Source of the DNA: Enterobacter sp. SA187
Lineage (GTDB): Bacteria > Pseudomonadota > Gammaproteobacteria > Enterobacterales > Enterobacteriaceae
Length of the DNA: 64,000 nt
NCBI RefSeq assembly: GCF_001888805.2
Contig: NZ_CP019113.1
Coordinates: forward strand, 1,984,001-2,048,000
Direction of reading: 5' to 3'
In this document: piece after piece, positions 16,479-25,963 of the stretch
Position numbering within the stretch: position 1 is the first letter of the stretch
How the letters are laid out: every line of letters starts with the position of its first letter
Program-made: the position numbers and the translations under genes
Notes under the pieces: model-generated
What the model saw: the letters and a program-made list of their open reading frames with translations, nothing else
What the model was told of the DNA's origin: nothing
Databases searched by the model: none

Positions 16479-18665
16479 ATGGCGCGTCCTGAAACGGCTC
16501 TGCCGGTCAATTCTTCACTGCGTAAAATCGCAGTCGTGGTCGCTACCGCAATCAGCGGCATGTCTTTTTATGCCCATGCAGCTGAAGACACTATTACTGT
16601 CACCACCTCCGCCGCCCCGCAGGAAAGCGCGTGGGGCCCGGCGGCGACAATTGCTGCCAAACACACGGCAACAGCAACCAAAACCGATACGCCGATTGAA
16701 AAGACGCCGCAGTCGATTTCGGTGGTAACGCGTGAAGAGATGGATCTTAAACAACCCGGCACGGTAAAAGACGCGCTGAGCTATACGCCGGGCGTATTCG
16801 CCACGCGCGGCAGCTCCACCACTTTTGATGTGGTGTCTATCCGTGGTTTCACCACTTCCACGACGGTGAACACCAACCAGTATCTCGACGGCATGAAGCT
16901 GCAGGGTGATAACTACTCTGAAGCGTCCATCGATCCCTATTTCCTTGAGCGTGTGGAATTGCTGCGCGGCCCGGTTTCTGTGCTGTACGGCAAAAGCCAT
17001 CCGGGCGGCGTGGTCAGTATGGTGACTAAACGCCCGACGACGGAACCGCTGAAAGAAGTGCAGTTCAAAATGGGCACCCACAACCTGTGGCAGACGGGAT
17101 TTGATTTCAGCGATGCCATTGATGATAACGGCGAATTCTCTTACCGCTTAACCGGTCTGGGCCGTAGCCAGAACGCGCAGCAGGAGAATATTAAATCCAC
17201 ACGTTATGCCGTTGCGCCTGCCTTCAGCTGGCGTCCGGATGACAAAACCGACTTCACCTTGCTGAGCAATTTCCAGAGCGATCCGGATGCAGGCTACTAT
17301 GGCTGGTTGCCGCGTGAAGGGACGGTGGTGCCGTATTACGATGCCGCCGGTAACGCGCACAAGCTGCCGACCGACTTCAACGAAGGTGAGAAAGATAACC
17401 GCCTGTCCCGTCGTCAGCAGCTGATTGGCTACAGTTTTGCCCATGGCTTTGACGATACCTTCACGGTGCGTCAGAACCTGCGTTACACCCGTGTCCATAC
17501 GCTTTATACCTCGACATACGGCAACGGCTATCAGGCACCGGCGCAAATCAATCGCGCCTTTGTGCGCTCCGATGAAGATCTGAACTCCTTCACCGTGGAT
17601 ACGCAGCTGCAGTCTGATTTCGCCACCGGCGCGGTTGATCATACTCTGCTGACCGGTGTCGATTACCTGCGGATGCGTAACGATATTGATGCGGATTATG
17701 GCACCGCCAATCCGATCAGCATGACCAACCCGCAGTACGGCAATGCGAACGTCAATATCAACTTCCCGTATGCGGTGATCAACCGTCAGGAACAGACGGG
17801 CCTGTACGTGCAGGATCAGGCGGAATGGAACAAATGGATCCTGACCTTAGGCGGTCGCTACGACTTTGCGAAGACCTCCACCTTTACCCGCTCTTCCGGT
17901 ACGCTGGCTGAAATCAACGATGAGCAGTTCACCTGGCGTGGTGGCCTGAACTATGTGTTTGATAACGGCATTGCGCCTTACATCAGCTACAGCGAATCCT
18001 TCGAGCCGATTTCCGGTTCGACCCAGGGCGGTAAACCATTCGATCCGTCCCGCGGCAAGCAGTATGAAGCGGGCGTGAAATACGTGCCTAAAGATCTGCC
18101 GGTGACGGTGACGGCGGCGGTTTATCAGCTGACCAAGGACAAAAACCTGACGGCGGATCCGGCAAATACCGCCTTCAGCGTGCAGGGCGGCGAGATCCGC
18201 TCGCGTGGTTTCGAGTTAGAAGCGAAAGCCGCAGCGACGCAAAATATCGATATCACGGCGTCCTACACCTTTACCGATGCGGAATACACCCACGACACCC
18301 TGTTTGAAGGCAAACGTCCGGCGGAAATCCCACGCAACATGGCTTCGCTGTGGGCAGACTACACCTTCCATGAAACGGCGCTCAGCGGCCTGACCGTTGG
18401 CGCAGGCGCGCGTTATGTTGGCAACACCACCAGTTTCTACGGCAGCGGTCCGAAGACAAACCAGACCTTTAACGTAGCGAGCTACACGGTGGCTGATGCG
18501 ATGGTGAAATACGATCTGGCGCGCTTTGGCCTGCCGGGGTCGTCCATTGGCGTGAACGTCAACAACCTGTTTGACCGCGAATACGTCTCCAGCTGCTACC
18601 GCGATCACGCCTGTTACTGGGGCGCGGAACGCCAGATTGTCGGTACCGCAACCTTCCGCTTCTAA
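16479..18665 (+). CDS. fhuA: ferrichrome outer-membrane TonB-dependent receptor FhuA
   Basis: Imports ferrichrome using TonB energy. The 728 residues include a signal peptide (cleavage after AHA, residue 34), the TonB box in EDTITVT, a plug domain with VSIRGF and LRGPVSVLYG, and a 22-strand barrel ending ATATFRF-like (TATFRF). The C-terminal Cys pair (SSCYRDHACYWG) is kept. Compared with the 747-residue E. coli protein as I recall it, loop 4 (about residues 338-365) is roughly 18 residues shorter and lacks both cysteines of the gating loop that phages T1, T5 and phi80 use. Other loops also differ. Position at the head of fhuCDB supports orthology. Confidence 0.95.
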   Translation: MARPETALPVNSSLRKIAVVVATAISGMSFYAHAAEDTITVTTSAAPQESAWGPAATIAAKHTATATKTDTPIEKTPQSISVVTREEMDLKQPGTVKDALSYTPGVFATRGSSTTFDVVSIRGFTTSTTVNTNQYLDGMKLQGDNYSEASIDPYFLERVELLRGPVSVLYGKSHPGGVVSMVTKRPTTEPLKEVQFKMGTHNLWQTGFDFSDAIDDNGEFSYRLTGLGRSQNAQQENIKSTRYAVAPAFSWRPDDKTDFTLLSNFQSDPDAGYYGWLPREGTVVPYYDAAGNAHKLPTDFNEGEKDNRLSRRQQLIGYSFAHGFDDTFTVRQNLRYTRVHTLYTSTYGNGYQAPAQINRAFVRSDEDLNSFTVDTQLQSDFATGAVDHTLLTGVDYLRMRNDIDADYGTANPISMTNPQYGNANVNINFPYAVINRQEQTGLYVQDQAEWNKWILTLGGRYDFAKTSTFTRSSGTLAEINDEQFTWRGGLNYVFDNGIAPYISYSESFEPISGSTQGGKPFDPSRGKQYEAGVKYVPKDLPVTVTAAVYQLTKDKNLTADPANTAFSVQGGEIRSRGFELEAKAAATQNIDITASYTFTDAEYTHDTLFEGKRPAEIPRNMASLWADYTFHETALSGLTVGAGARYVGNTTSFYGSGPKTNQTFNVASYTVADAMVKYDLARFGLPGSSIGVNVNNLFDREYVSSCYRDHACYWGAERQIVGTATFRF

Positions 18666-18674
18666 TCTCCTTTT

Positions 18675-18699
18675 GGGCACGGCTTGCCGTGCCCTTTTT
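18675..18699 (+). terminator. intrinsic terminator between fhuA and fhuC
   Basis: A perfect 8-bp stem GGGCACGG / CCGTGCCC with a CTTG loop and five T residues, starting 10 bp after the fhuA stop. It probably lets most transcripts end after fhuA, so the receptor exceeds the ABC transporter. Confidence 0.88.
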
Positions 18700-18712
18700 A
18701 CAAGTTGGCGCT

Positions 18713-19510
18713 ATGCAGGAAAACAACTCCCATCCCGATACCACGTTTCGTCTTACCGATGTCGCCTTCCGGGTGCCTGGCCGCACGCTGCTGCACCCGC
18801 TGTCGTTAACCTTCCCGGTGGGCAAAGTGACCGGTCTTATTGGTCATAACGGTTCCGGTAAATCCACCCTGCTGAAAATGCTTGGCCGCCACCAGCCGCC
18901 GTCGGACGGCGATATTTTGCTGGACGGACAACCGCTGGACAGCTGGAACAGCAAAGCCTTTGCCCGCAAAGTGGCCTATCTGCCGCAGCAGTTGCCGCAG
19001 GCGGAAGGCATGACGGTGCGCGAACTGGTGGCGATAGGGCGTTATCCCTGGCATGGCGCGCTGGGGCGTTTTGGTGTCGCCGACAGGGAAAAAGTCGACG
19101 AAGCCATTGCGCTGGTGGGATTAAAACCGCTGGCGCACCGTCTGGTGGACAGCCTCTCCGGCGGCGAGCGTCAGCGGGCGTGGATCGCCATGCTGGTAGC
19201 GCAGGACAGCCGCTGCCTGCTGCTCGACGAACCGACCTCGGCGCTCGACATCGCCCATCAGGTGGATGTGCTGGCGCTGGTACACCGCCTCAGCCAGCAG
19301 CGCGGCCTGACGGTGATCGCCGTGCTGCACGATATTAATATGGCGGCGCGTTACTGCGATTTTCTGGTGGCGCTGCGCGGCGGGGAGAAGATCGCCGAAG
19401 GCACGCCGGAATCGCTGATGCGCGCCGATACGCTGGAAAAAATCTACGGTATCCCGATGGGCATTCTGCCTCACCCGACAGGGGCTGCACCGGTGAGCTT
19501 TGTTCTCTGA
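18713..19510 (+). CDS. fhuC: Fe3+-hydroxamate ABC transporter ATP-binding protein
   Basis: ATPase that powers hydroxamate-siderophore import through FhuB. From the ATG at 18713 the product has 265 residues, as in E. coli. Walker A is GHNGSGKST, the signature is LSGGERQRAW, Walker B is CLLLDEPTSALD and the switch His is in VLHDIN. An in-frame ATG eight codons upstream lies inside the terminator and was not chosen. The stop overlaps the fhuD start by 1 bp. Confidence 0.97.
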   Translation: MQENNSHPDTTFRLTDVAFRVPGRTLLHPLSLTFPVGKVTGLIGHNGSGKSTLLKMLGRHQPPSDGDILLDGQPLDSWNSKAFARKVAYLPQQLPQAEGMTVRELVAIGRYPWHGALGRFGVADREKVDEAIALVGLKPLAHRLVDSLSGGERQRAWIAMLVAQDSRCLLLDEPTSALDIAHQVDVLALVHRLSQQRGLTVIAVLHDINMAARYCDFLVALRGGEKIAEGTPESLMRADTLEKIYGIPMGILPHPTGAAPVSFVL

Positions 19511-20400
19511 TGACTGACGTAAACCTCTTTAGCCGTCGCCGCCTGCTGACGGCGATGGCCCTGTCGCCGCTGCTGCTGAAAATGGGCAGCGCCCGCGCGG
19601 CGGCTGTCGATCCGCATCGCATCGTCGCCCTGGAATGGCTGCCGGTGGAACTGCTGCTGGCGCTCGGCATCACCCCCTATGGCGTTGCCGATGTGCCCAA
19701 CTACAACCTATGGGTCAACGAACCGGCGCTGCCCGACTCGGTGATCGACATTGGCCTGCGCACCGAGCCGAATCTCGAACTGCTCACCCAGATGAAACCC
19801 TCGTATATGGTCTGGTCTGCCGGCTATGGCCCGTCGGCGGATGTGCTGGCGCGTATCGCCCCTGGCCGTGGATTCACCTTCAGCGACGGCAAAAAGCCGC
19901 TCACCATGGCGCGTCAGTCGCTCCAGGAAATGGCGCAGCTGATTGGCCGGGAGCCAGCCGCGCGGGCGCATCTCAATGAATTCGATGCTTTTATCGATTC
20001 GATGAAACCGCGCTTTGCGAAGCGTGGCGACAGGCCATTACTGATGGTCACGCTGCTGGATGCGCGCCATATGCTGGTGTTCTGCCCGAACTGCCTGTTC
20101 CAGGAGCCGCTTGACGCCTTTGGTATTCCTAATGCCTGGCAGGGGGAAACCACCTTCTGGGGCAGTACGGCGGTGGGTATCGACCGGCTGGGCGAATTTA
20201 AAGATGTGGATGTGCTCTGTTTCGATCACGGTAACGAGCGGGATATGCAGGCGCTGATGGCGACCCCGCTATGGCAGTCGATGCCTTTTGTGCGCGCCGG
20301 ACGCTTTTATCGTGCGCCTGCGGTGTGGTTCTACGGCGCCACCCTGTCGGCAATGCACTTTGTCCGCGTGCTGGATAAGGTGATGGGAGGCCAGGCATGA
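19510..20400 (+). CDS. fhuD: Fe3+-hydroxamate periplasmic binding protein
   Basis: Binds ferric hydroxamates in the periplasm and delivers them to FhuB. The 296 residues begin with a twin-arginine-like signal (SRRRLLTAMALSPLL) cut near ARA, then a class III binding-protein fold with WLPVELLLALG, MVWSAGYGPS (ligand-pocket Trp/Tyr region) and GRFYRAPAVWFYG. It overlaps fhuC by 1 bp and fhuB by 4 bp, so all three are translationally coupled. Confidence 0.97.
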   Translation: MTDVNLFSRRRLLTAMALSPLLLKMGSARAAAVDPHRIVALEWLPVELLLALGITPYGVADVPNYNLWVNEPALPDSVIDIGLRTEPNLELLTQMKPSYMVWSAGYGPSADVLARIAPGRGFTFSDGKKPLTMARQSLQEMAQLIGREPAARAHLNEFDAFIDSMKPRFAKRGDRPLLMVTLLDARHMLVFCPNCLFQEPLDAFGIPNAWQGETTFWGSTAVGIDRLGEFKDVDVLCFDHGNERDMQALMATPLWQSMPFVRAGRFYRAPAVWFYGATLSAMHFVRVLDKVMGGQA

Positions 20401-22379
20401 GCCGTCGTATCGCGCCTTTCCCGGCGGCGCTGCTTGCCGTGCTGTTTATCGTCGGCCTTGGCCTGACGTGGAATAACCTCAACGTGGCGCTGCCCCGTGC
20501 GCAGTGGCAGCAGGGTGTCTGGCAACCGGATAGTAATTCCATTGAGCAGATGCTGTTCCATTACAGCCTGCTGCCGCGGCTGGCGATTTCATTGCTGGTG
20601 GGCGCAGGACTGGGACTGGTGGGCGTACTGTTCCAGCAGGTGCTGCGTAATCCGCTGGCGGAGCCGACGACGCTGGGCGTCGCTACCGGCGCGCAGTTGG
20701 GGATCACCATCACCACGCTGTGGGCGATGCCGGGGGTGATGACCTCGCAGTTTGCCGCGCTGGCCGGGGCCTGCATGGTGGGCGCGCTGGTATTTGGCGT
20801 CGCCTGGGGAAAACGCCTCTCGCCGGTGACGCTGATCCTCGCCGGGCTGGTGGTCAGTCTGTATTGCGGGGCGATCAATCAGCTGCTGGTGCTTTTTCAC
20901 CACGACCAGCTGCAAAGCATGTTCCTGTGGAGCACCGGCACGCTGACGCAGACCGACTGGAGCGTCGTGCAACGCCTGTGGCCGCAGTTGCTTGGCGGCG
21001 CGCTGCTCACGCTGCTGCTGCTGCGTCCGCTGACGCTGATGGGGCTGGATGACGGCGTGGCGCGTAACCTGGGCCTGGCGCTGTCGCTGGCCAGACTTGG
21101 CGCGCTGATGCTGGCGATTGTGCTCAGCGCGCTGCTGGTGAACGCGGTGGGTATCATCGGTTTTATCGGCCTGTTCGCGCCGCTGCTGGCAAAAATGCTC
21201 GGCGCGCGGCGGCTGCTGTCGCGGCTGCTGCTAGCCCCGCTGATTGGCGCGCTGATCCTCTGGCTCTCTGATCAAATCGTGATCTGGCTGATGCGGGTGT
21301 GGATGGAAATCTCCACCGGATCGGTGACGGCGCTGGTGGGTGCGCCGCTGCTGCTGTGGCTGCTGCCGCGTCTTAAGAGTATGAACGCGCCCTCAATGGA
21401 AGGGGGCGATCGCGTGTTTACTGAGCGTCAGCATGTGCCCTGGTTTGCGCTGGCGGGCCTCATCGTGCTGCTGCTCGGTATGGCGGCAGCGCTGTCGCTG
21501 GGGCGGGATGCAGAAGGGTGGCACTGGGCGAGCGGTTCGCTGCTCAATGAACTGATGCAGTGGCGCGCGCCGCGAATTCTGGCGGCGCTGACGGCGGGCG
21601 TGATGCTGGCGGTGGCGGGCTGCATTATCCAGCGCCTGACGGGTAACCCGATGGCCAGCCCCGAAGTGCTGGGCATCAGCTCCGGCGCGGCCTTCGGCGT
21701 GGTGGTGATGCTGTTCTTTGTGCCGGGCAACGCCTTTGGCTGGCTGCTGCCGGCGGGCAGTCTGGGGGCGGCAGTGACGCTTATGATCATTATGCTGGCC
21801 GCCGGGCGCGGGGGATTCTCGCCGCACCGGATGCTGCTGGCGGGGATGGCGCTCAGTACCGCCTTTACCATGCTGCTGATGATGTTGCAGGCGAGCGGCG
21901 ATCCGCGTATGGCGCAGATCCTGACGTGGATCTCCGGCTCGACCTACAGCGCCACCGCCACGCAGGTGATGTGGGCGATGGCAGCGACCGTTGTACTGCT
22001 GGCGATCGCACCGCTGTGCCGCCGCTGGCTGACCATTCTGCCGCTCGGCGGTGAAACAGCCCGCGCGGTTGGCGTGGCGCTCACGCCGTCGCGCGTCGGG
22101 CTGCTGTTGCTGGCGTCCTGTCTGACCGCCGCCGCGACCATGACCATCGGTCCGCTGAGTTTTGTCGGCCTGATGGCGCCGCATATTGCGCGCATGATGG
22201 GCTTCCGCCGTACAATGCCGCATATGGTGATGTCTGCCTTAACGGGGGGATTACTGCTGGTGTTTGCGGACTGGTGCGGCAGGATGATCATGTTCCCGTA
22301 CCAGATCCCGGCGGGGCTGCTGTCGACCTTTATCGGTGCGCCGTACTTTATTTATTTGCTGAGGAAGCAGAGCCGGTGA
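20397..22379 (+). CDS. fhuB: Fe3+-hydroxamate ABC transporter permease (fused double domain)
   Basis: Inner-membrane channel of the Fhu importer. The 660 residues are two homologous FecCD-type permease halves in one chain (about 1-330 and 340-660), each with ten or so hydrophobic segments and the conserved NPLAEPTTLG / NPMASPEVLG and GFIGLFAP / SFVGLMAPH motifs that contact FhuC. In most species these halves are separate proteins; the fusion is the enterobacterial norm. Its ATGA start overlaps fhuD. Confidence 0.97.
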   Translation: MSRRIAPFPAALLAVLFIVGLGLTWNNLNVALPRAQWQQGVWQPDSNSIEQMLFHYSLLPRLAISLLVGAGLGLVGVLFQQVLRNPLAEPTTLGVATGAQLGITITTLWAMPGVMTSQFAALAGACMVGALVFGVAWGKRLSPVTLILAGLVVSLYCGAINQLLVLFHHDQLQSMFLWSTGTLTQTDWSVVQRLWPQLLGGALLTLLLLRPLTLMGLDDGVARNLGLALSLARLGALMLAIVLSALLVNAVGIIGFIGLFAPLLAKMLGARRLLSRLLLAPLIGALILWLSDQIVIWLMRVWMEISTGSVTALVGAPLLLWLLPRLKSMNAPSMEGGDRVFTERQHVPWFALAGLIVLLLGMAAALSLGRDAEGWHWASGSLLNELMQWRAPRILAALTAGVMLAVAGCIIQRLTGNPMASPEVLGISSGAAFGVVVMLFFVPGNAFGWLLPAGSLGAAVTLMIIMLAAGRGGFSPHRMLLAGMALSTAFTMLLMMLQASGDPRMAQILTWISGSTYSATATQVMWAMAATVVLLAIAPLCRRWLTILPLGGETARAVGVALTPSRVGLLLLASCLTAAATMTIGPLSFVGLMAPHIARMMGFRRTMPHMVMSALTGGLLLVFADWCGRMIMFPYQIPAGLLSTFIGAPYFIYLLRKQSR

Positions 22380-22383
22380 GACG

Positions 22384-22497
22384 TGCCGGGTGGCGGCAGC
22401 GCCTTACCTGACGATGGTTTTGTCGGGTGGCGCTACGCTTACCCGACCTACGGTACTGCGATTCTGTAGGCCCGGCAAGCGAAGCGCCGCCGGGCAC
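22384..22497. repeat. cluster of three REP units (BIME) between fhuB and hemL
   Basis: Three palindromic units of alternating orientation at about 22384-22410, 22421-22448 and 22465-22497, with cores GCCGGGTGGCG, TCGGGTGGCGCTACG and GGCCCGGCAAGCG...CGCCGGGC. They fill the 126-bp gap between the convergent ends of fhuB and hemL, a usual place for a bacterial interspersed mosaic element. Confidence 0.88.
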
Positions 22498-22505
22498 AAC
22501 AACAA

Positions 22506-23786
22506 CTAAAGCTGTGCAAACACCTTACGCGCCGCATCAATCGTCTTATTGATATCTTCTTCGCTGTGCGCCACCGACATAAAGCCCGCTTCGAACGCTG
22601 ACGGCGCCAGGTAAACGCCTTCGTCCAGCATCAGATGGAAGAAACGCTTAAAGCGCTCCACGTCGCACTTCAGCACATCCTGATAGCAGGTCACTTCGGC
22701 GGCATCGGTGAAGAAGATCCCGAACATGCCGCCGACGTGATTCACCACCAGCGGTACGCCTGCTTCCTGCGCCGCGTCCAGCAGACCATTCGCCAGGCGG
22801 GTGGTCAGATCGGTCAGGGTTTCGTGGATACCAGGCTGGGCGACTTCCGTTAAACAGGCGTAGCCTGCCGCCATGGCAATCGGGTTGCCGGACAGCGTAC
22901 CCGCCTGATACACCGGGCCGGTCGGGGCCAGCGCATCCATCACCTCACGACGCCCGCCAAAGGCGCCCACCGGCATGCCGCCGCCGATGATTTTGCCGAG
23001 GCAGGTCAGATCCGGCACCACATCGTAGTAAGCCTGCGCGCCCGCCAGCGCCACGCGGAACCCGGTCATCACTTCGTCGATGATCAGCAGCGCGCCAAAC
23101 TCATCGCACAGCGCGCGCAGGCCCGGCAGGAAGTCCGGCTGCGGCGGAATGCAGTTCATGTTGCCCGCGACAGGCTCCACGATAATGCAGGCGATCTCCT
23201 GCGGGAACTCCTCGAACGCCTGACGCACAGACGCCAGATCGTTATAGGTGCAGGTCAGGGTATGCTTCGCAAAATCCGCCGGTACGCCCGGTGAATTCGG
23301 CTGGCCGAGGGTCAGCGCGCCGGAGCCGGCTTTTACCAGCAGGCAGTCAGCGTGACCGTGGTAGCAGCCTTCGAATTTGATGATTTTGTCACGACCGGTG
23401 AAGCCGCGCGCCAGGCGGATGGCGCTCATGGTGGCTTCGGTACCGGAGTTCACCATCCGCACCATGTCCATGGTCGGCACCAGTTCAGTTACCAGCGCCG
23501 CCATTTTTACTTCCATTTCGGTCGGTGCGCCAAAGCTCAGGCCGCGCTCCGCCGCTTCGATAACCGCGTTACGGATCGCCGGGTGGTTATGCCCCAGCAC
23601 CATCGGTCCCCAGGAGCCGACATAATCCACATAGGCTTTGCCGTCGGCGTCGTACAGGTAAGCACCATCCGCACGCTCAATAAACAGCGGCGTACCGCCG
23701 ACGCCGGTAAACGCGCGTACCGGCGAGTTCACGCCGCCGGGGATGAGTTTACGTGCGGCGCTATAGAGGTCTTGAGACTTACTCAT
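22506..23786 (-). CDS. hemL: glutamate-1-semialdehyde 2,1-aminomutase
   Basis: PLP enzyme converting glutamate-1-semialdehyde to 5-aminolevulinate, the first haem precursor in the C5 pathway. The 426 residues equal the E. coli length. The class III aminotransferase signature [13 protein letters not shown] is followed by the PLP-binding lysine in [17 protein letters not shown] (about Lys265), and the substrate gating loop [10 protein letters not shown] is present. It is transcribed alone, divergently from clcA. Confidence 0.98.
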   Translation of the reverse strand: MSKSQDLYSAARKLIPGGVNSPVRAFTGVGGTPLFIERADGAYLYDADGKAYVDYVGSWGPMVLGHNHPAIRNAVIEAAERGLSFGAPTEMEVKMAALVTELVPTMDMVRMVNSGTEATMSAIRLARGFTGRDKIIKFEGCYHGHADCLLVKAGSGALTLGQPNSPGVPADFAKHTLTCTYNDLASVRQAFEEFPQEIACIIVEPVAGNMNCIPPQPDFLPGLRALCDEFGALLIIDEVMTGFRVALAGAQAYYDVVPDLTCLGKIIGGGMPVGAFGGRREVMDALAPTGPVYQAGTLSGNPIAMAAGYACLTEVAQPGIHETLTDLTTRLANGLLDAAQEAGVPLVVNHVGGMFGIFFTDAAEVTCYQDVLKCDVERFKRFFHLMLDEGVYLAPSAFEAGFMSVAHSEEDINKTIDAARKVFAQL

Positions 23787-23964
23787 AAGTGAGTTCCTGG
23801 TTCGTGGAAAAAGGGTTTATGGGCCATTCTAAAGTATTCGCCGGAGGTTATAAAAGTTTCCCCCGATTGAAAGGGCACTTTTGTGGGTATTTTTATTGCC
23901 ACCATGGCGGTGCGCATGGGTAAAATAGGCCAACTCATTTGTGTGACGAATTAATTAAGCCAAT

Positions 23965-25386
23965 ATGAAAGCAGAAAATTCTTCCTTCCGCACACAGCAA
24001 CTGGTGCGTTTGCGGCGCGGCGATCTGATCCGCCGTCTGTTGCAGCGCGACAAAACGCCGCTGGCGATACTGCTGATGGCGGCGCTGGTCGGCACCCTGG
24101 CGGGACTGGTGGGCGTGGCGTTCGAGAAAGCGGTGAACGGCGTGTCAAACCTGCGCATCGGCACGCTGGCGCAGGTGGCGGATCGCGCCTGGCTGGTATG
24201 GCCGCTGGCCTTTGTGCTGTCGGCACTGCTGGCGATGGTCGGCTATTTTCTGGTGCGACGCTTCGCGCCGGAGGCGGGCGGCTCGGGTATTCCGGAAATC
24301 GAGGGCGCGCTGGAGGAGCTTCGCCCGGTGCGCTGGTGGCGCGTATTACCGGTTAAATTCATCGGCGGTATGGGTACGCTGGGCGCGGGTATGGTGCTGG
24401 GGCGCGAAGGGCCGACGGTACAGCTTGGCGGCAACGTCGGGCGCATGGTGCTGGATATTTTCCGCATGCGCAGCGCCGAAGCCCGCCACACGCTGCTGGC
24501 TACCGGTGCGGCGGCGGGGCTGTCGGCAGCGTTTAACGCGCCGCTGGCAGGCATTTTGTTTATCCTCGAAGAGATGCGCCCGCAGTTTCGCTATAACCTG
24601 ATTTCCATAAAAGCCGTGTTTACCGGCGTGATCATGTCGAGCATTGTGTTTCGCATTTTTAACGGCGAAGGGGCGGTGATCGAAGTGGGCAAGCTGGCGA
24701 ATGCGCCGGTGAATACGCTGTGGCTGTATCTGGTGCTCGGCATGGTCTTCGGCTGCGTCGGGCCGCTGTTTAATACGCTGGTGCTGCGCACGCAGGATAT
24801 GTTCGCCCGTCTGCACGGCGGCAATATTAAAAAATGGGTGTTGATCGGCGGGATTATCGGCGGGCTGTGCGGTGTGCTGGGGCTGATTGTTCCGGAAATT
24901 TCCGGGGGCGGCTTTATGCTGATCCCTATTGCCGCCGCCGGAAATTACGCGGTGGGCATGCTGCTGTTCATCTTTGTTGCCAGGGTGATCACCACCTTAT
25001 TGTGCTTTTCATCCGGCGCGCCGGGCGGGATATTCGCGCCTATGCTGGCGCTGGGAACGCTGTTAGGCACGGCGTTTGGTATGGCCTGCGCCGGGCTGTT
25101 TCCGGCTTATCATCTGGAGGCGGGCACCTTCGCTATTGCCGGGATGGGCGCGCTGCTGGCGGCTTCCGTGCGTGCGCCGCTCACCGGCATCGTGCTGGTT
25201 CTGGAGATGACTGATAATTATCAGCTCATTTTGCCAATGATTATTACCTGTCTTGGCGCAACACTACTGGCACAATTTTTAGGCGGCAAACCGTTATACT
25301 CGACCATCCTTGCCCGTACGCTGGCGCGTCAGGAAGCTGACCTTGAGGCTAAGACCCACGCGCAGGCATTCAGGGAGAATACTTGA
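23965..25386 (+). CDS. clcA: H+/Cl- exchange transporter ClcA
   Basis: Exchanges two chloride ions for one proton and supports extreme acid resistance. The 473 residues match E. coli ClcA in length and in key positions: the GSGIP chloride-binding motif with Ser107, GREGP with the gating Glu148, the internal proton glutamate in the [11 protein letters not shown] helix (about Glu203), GGIFAP, and the Tyr near 445 in KPLYST. About 18 helices can be inferred. The 178-bp divergent gap to hemL should hold both promoters. Confidence 0.97.
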   Translation: MKAENSSFRTQQLVRLRRGDLIRRLLQRDKTPLAILLMAALVGTLAGLVGVAFEKAVNGVSNLRIGTLAQVADRAWLVWPLAFVLSALLAMVGYFLVRRFAPEAGGSGIPEIEGALEELRPVRWWRVLPVKFIGGMGTLGAGMVLGREGPTVQLGGNVGRMVLDIFRMRSAEARHTLLATGAAAGLSAAFNAPLAGILFILEEMRPQFRYNLISIKAVFTGVIMSSIVFRIFNGEGAVIEVGKLANAPVNTLWLYLVLGMVFGCVGPLFNTLVLRTQDMFARLHGGNIKKWVLIGGIIGGLCGVLGLIVPEISGGGFMLIPIAAAGNYAVGMLLFIFVARVITTLLCFSSGAPGGIFAPMLALGTLLGTAFGMACAGLFPAYHLEAGTFAIAGMGALLAASVRAPLTGIVLVLEMTDNYQLILPMIITCLGATLLAQFLGGKPLYSTILARTLARQEADLEAKTHAQAFRENT

Positions 25387-25466
25387 ACGATTCACCAGGG
25401 TATTAGATAATAATTTAAAGATCGGGTTAATTTTTGCCCGCATCGCCGTATCATTGGGAGCAAAAA

Positions 25467-25811
25467 ATGAGTGATGAAGTAGCCCTGCCGCTGCAGTTTA
25501 CCGAAGCCGCAGCCATTAAAGTAAAAGATCTGATCGCAGACGAAGACAACCCGAACCTGAAGCTGCGCGTCTACATTACCGGCGGCGGTTGCAGCGGCTT
25601 CCAGTACGGTTTCACCTTTGACGATCAGGTTAACGATGGCGACATGACCATTGAAAAATCCGGCGTCGCGCTGGTGGTGGATCCGATGAGCCTGCAATAT
25701 CTGGTGGGCGGCGCGGTGGATTATACCGAAGGTCTGGAAGGATCGCGCTTTGTCGTGACCAACCCGAACGCCAAAAGCACCTGCGGTTGCGGATCGTCCT
25801 TCAGCATTTAA
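25467..25811 (+). CDS. erpA: iron-sulfur cluster insertion protein ErpA
   Basis: A-type carrier that delivers Fe-S clusters to apoproteins, including isoprenoid enzymes such as IspG and respiratory complexes. The 114 residues equal the E. coli length, with the three cluster ligands in GGGCSGFQY (about Cys42) and STCGCGSSF (about Cys106 and Cys108). The ATG at 25467 follows GGGAG; an earlier in-frame ATG at 25434 was rejected because the added residues do not belong to the family. Confidence 0.98.
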   Translation: MSDEVALPLQFTEAAAIKVKDLIADEDNPNLKLRVYITGGGCSGFQYGFTFDDQVNDGDMTIEKSGVALVVDPMSLQYLVGGAVDYTEGLEGSRFVVTNPNAKSTCGCGSSFSI

Positions 25812-25878
25812 TTCTCTGCTCTGTTGTCGGGCGGCGACGCCGTCTCGCCCGGCCTGCAAAACATCATCACATTATTTT

Positions 25879-25953
25879 GTAGGCCCGGTAAGCGTAGCGC
25901 CACCGGGCGAATCATGACAGTTCCAGGCCCGGTAAGCGAAGCGCCACCGGGCA
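25879..25953. repeat. two tandem REP units between erpA and yadS
   Basis: Two nearly identical units, 25879-25909 and 25924-25953, sharing GGCCCGGTAAGCG then AGCGCCACCGGGC, in the same orientation and about 15 bp apart. They sit between the convergent erpA and yadS. Direct rather than inverted pairing is less common than the usual BIME arrangement. Confidence 0.88.
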
Positions 25954-25963
25954 ATATCATGTC

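Noticed and set aside
22384..22497. Regular palindromic repeats suggesting a CRISPR array
   Set aside because: The units are REP palindromes in alternating orientation with no unique spacers of constant size.
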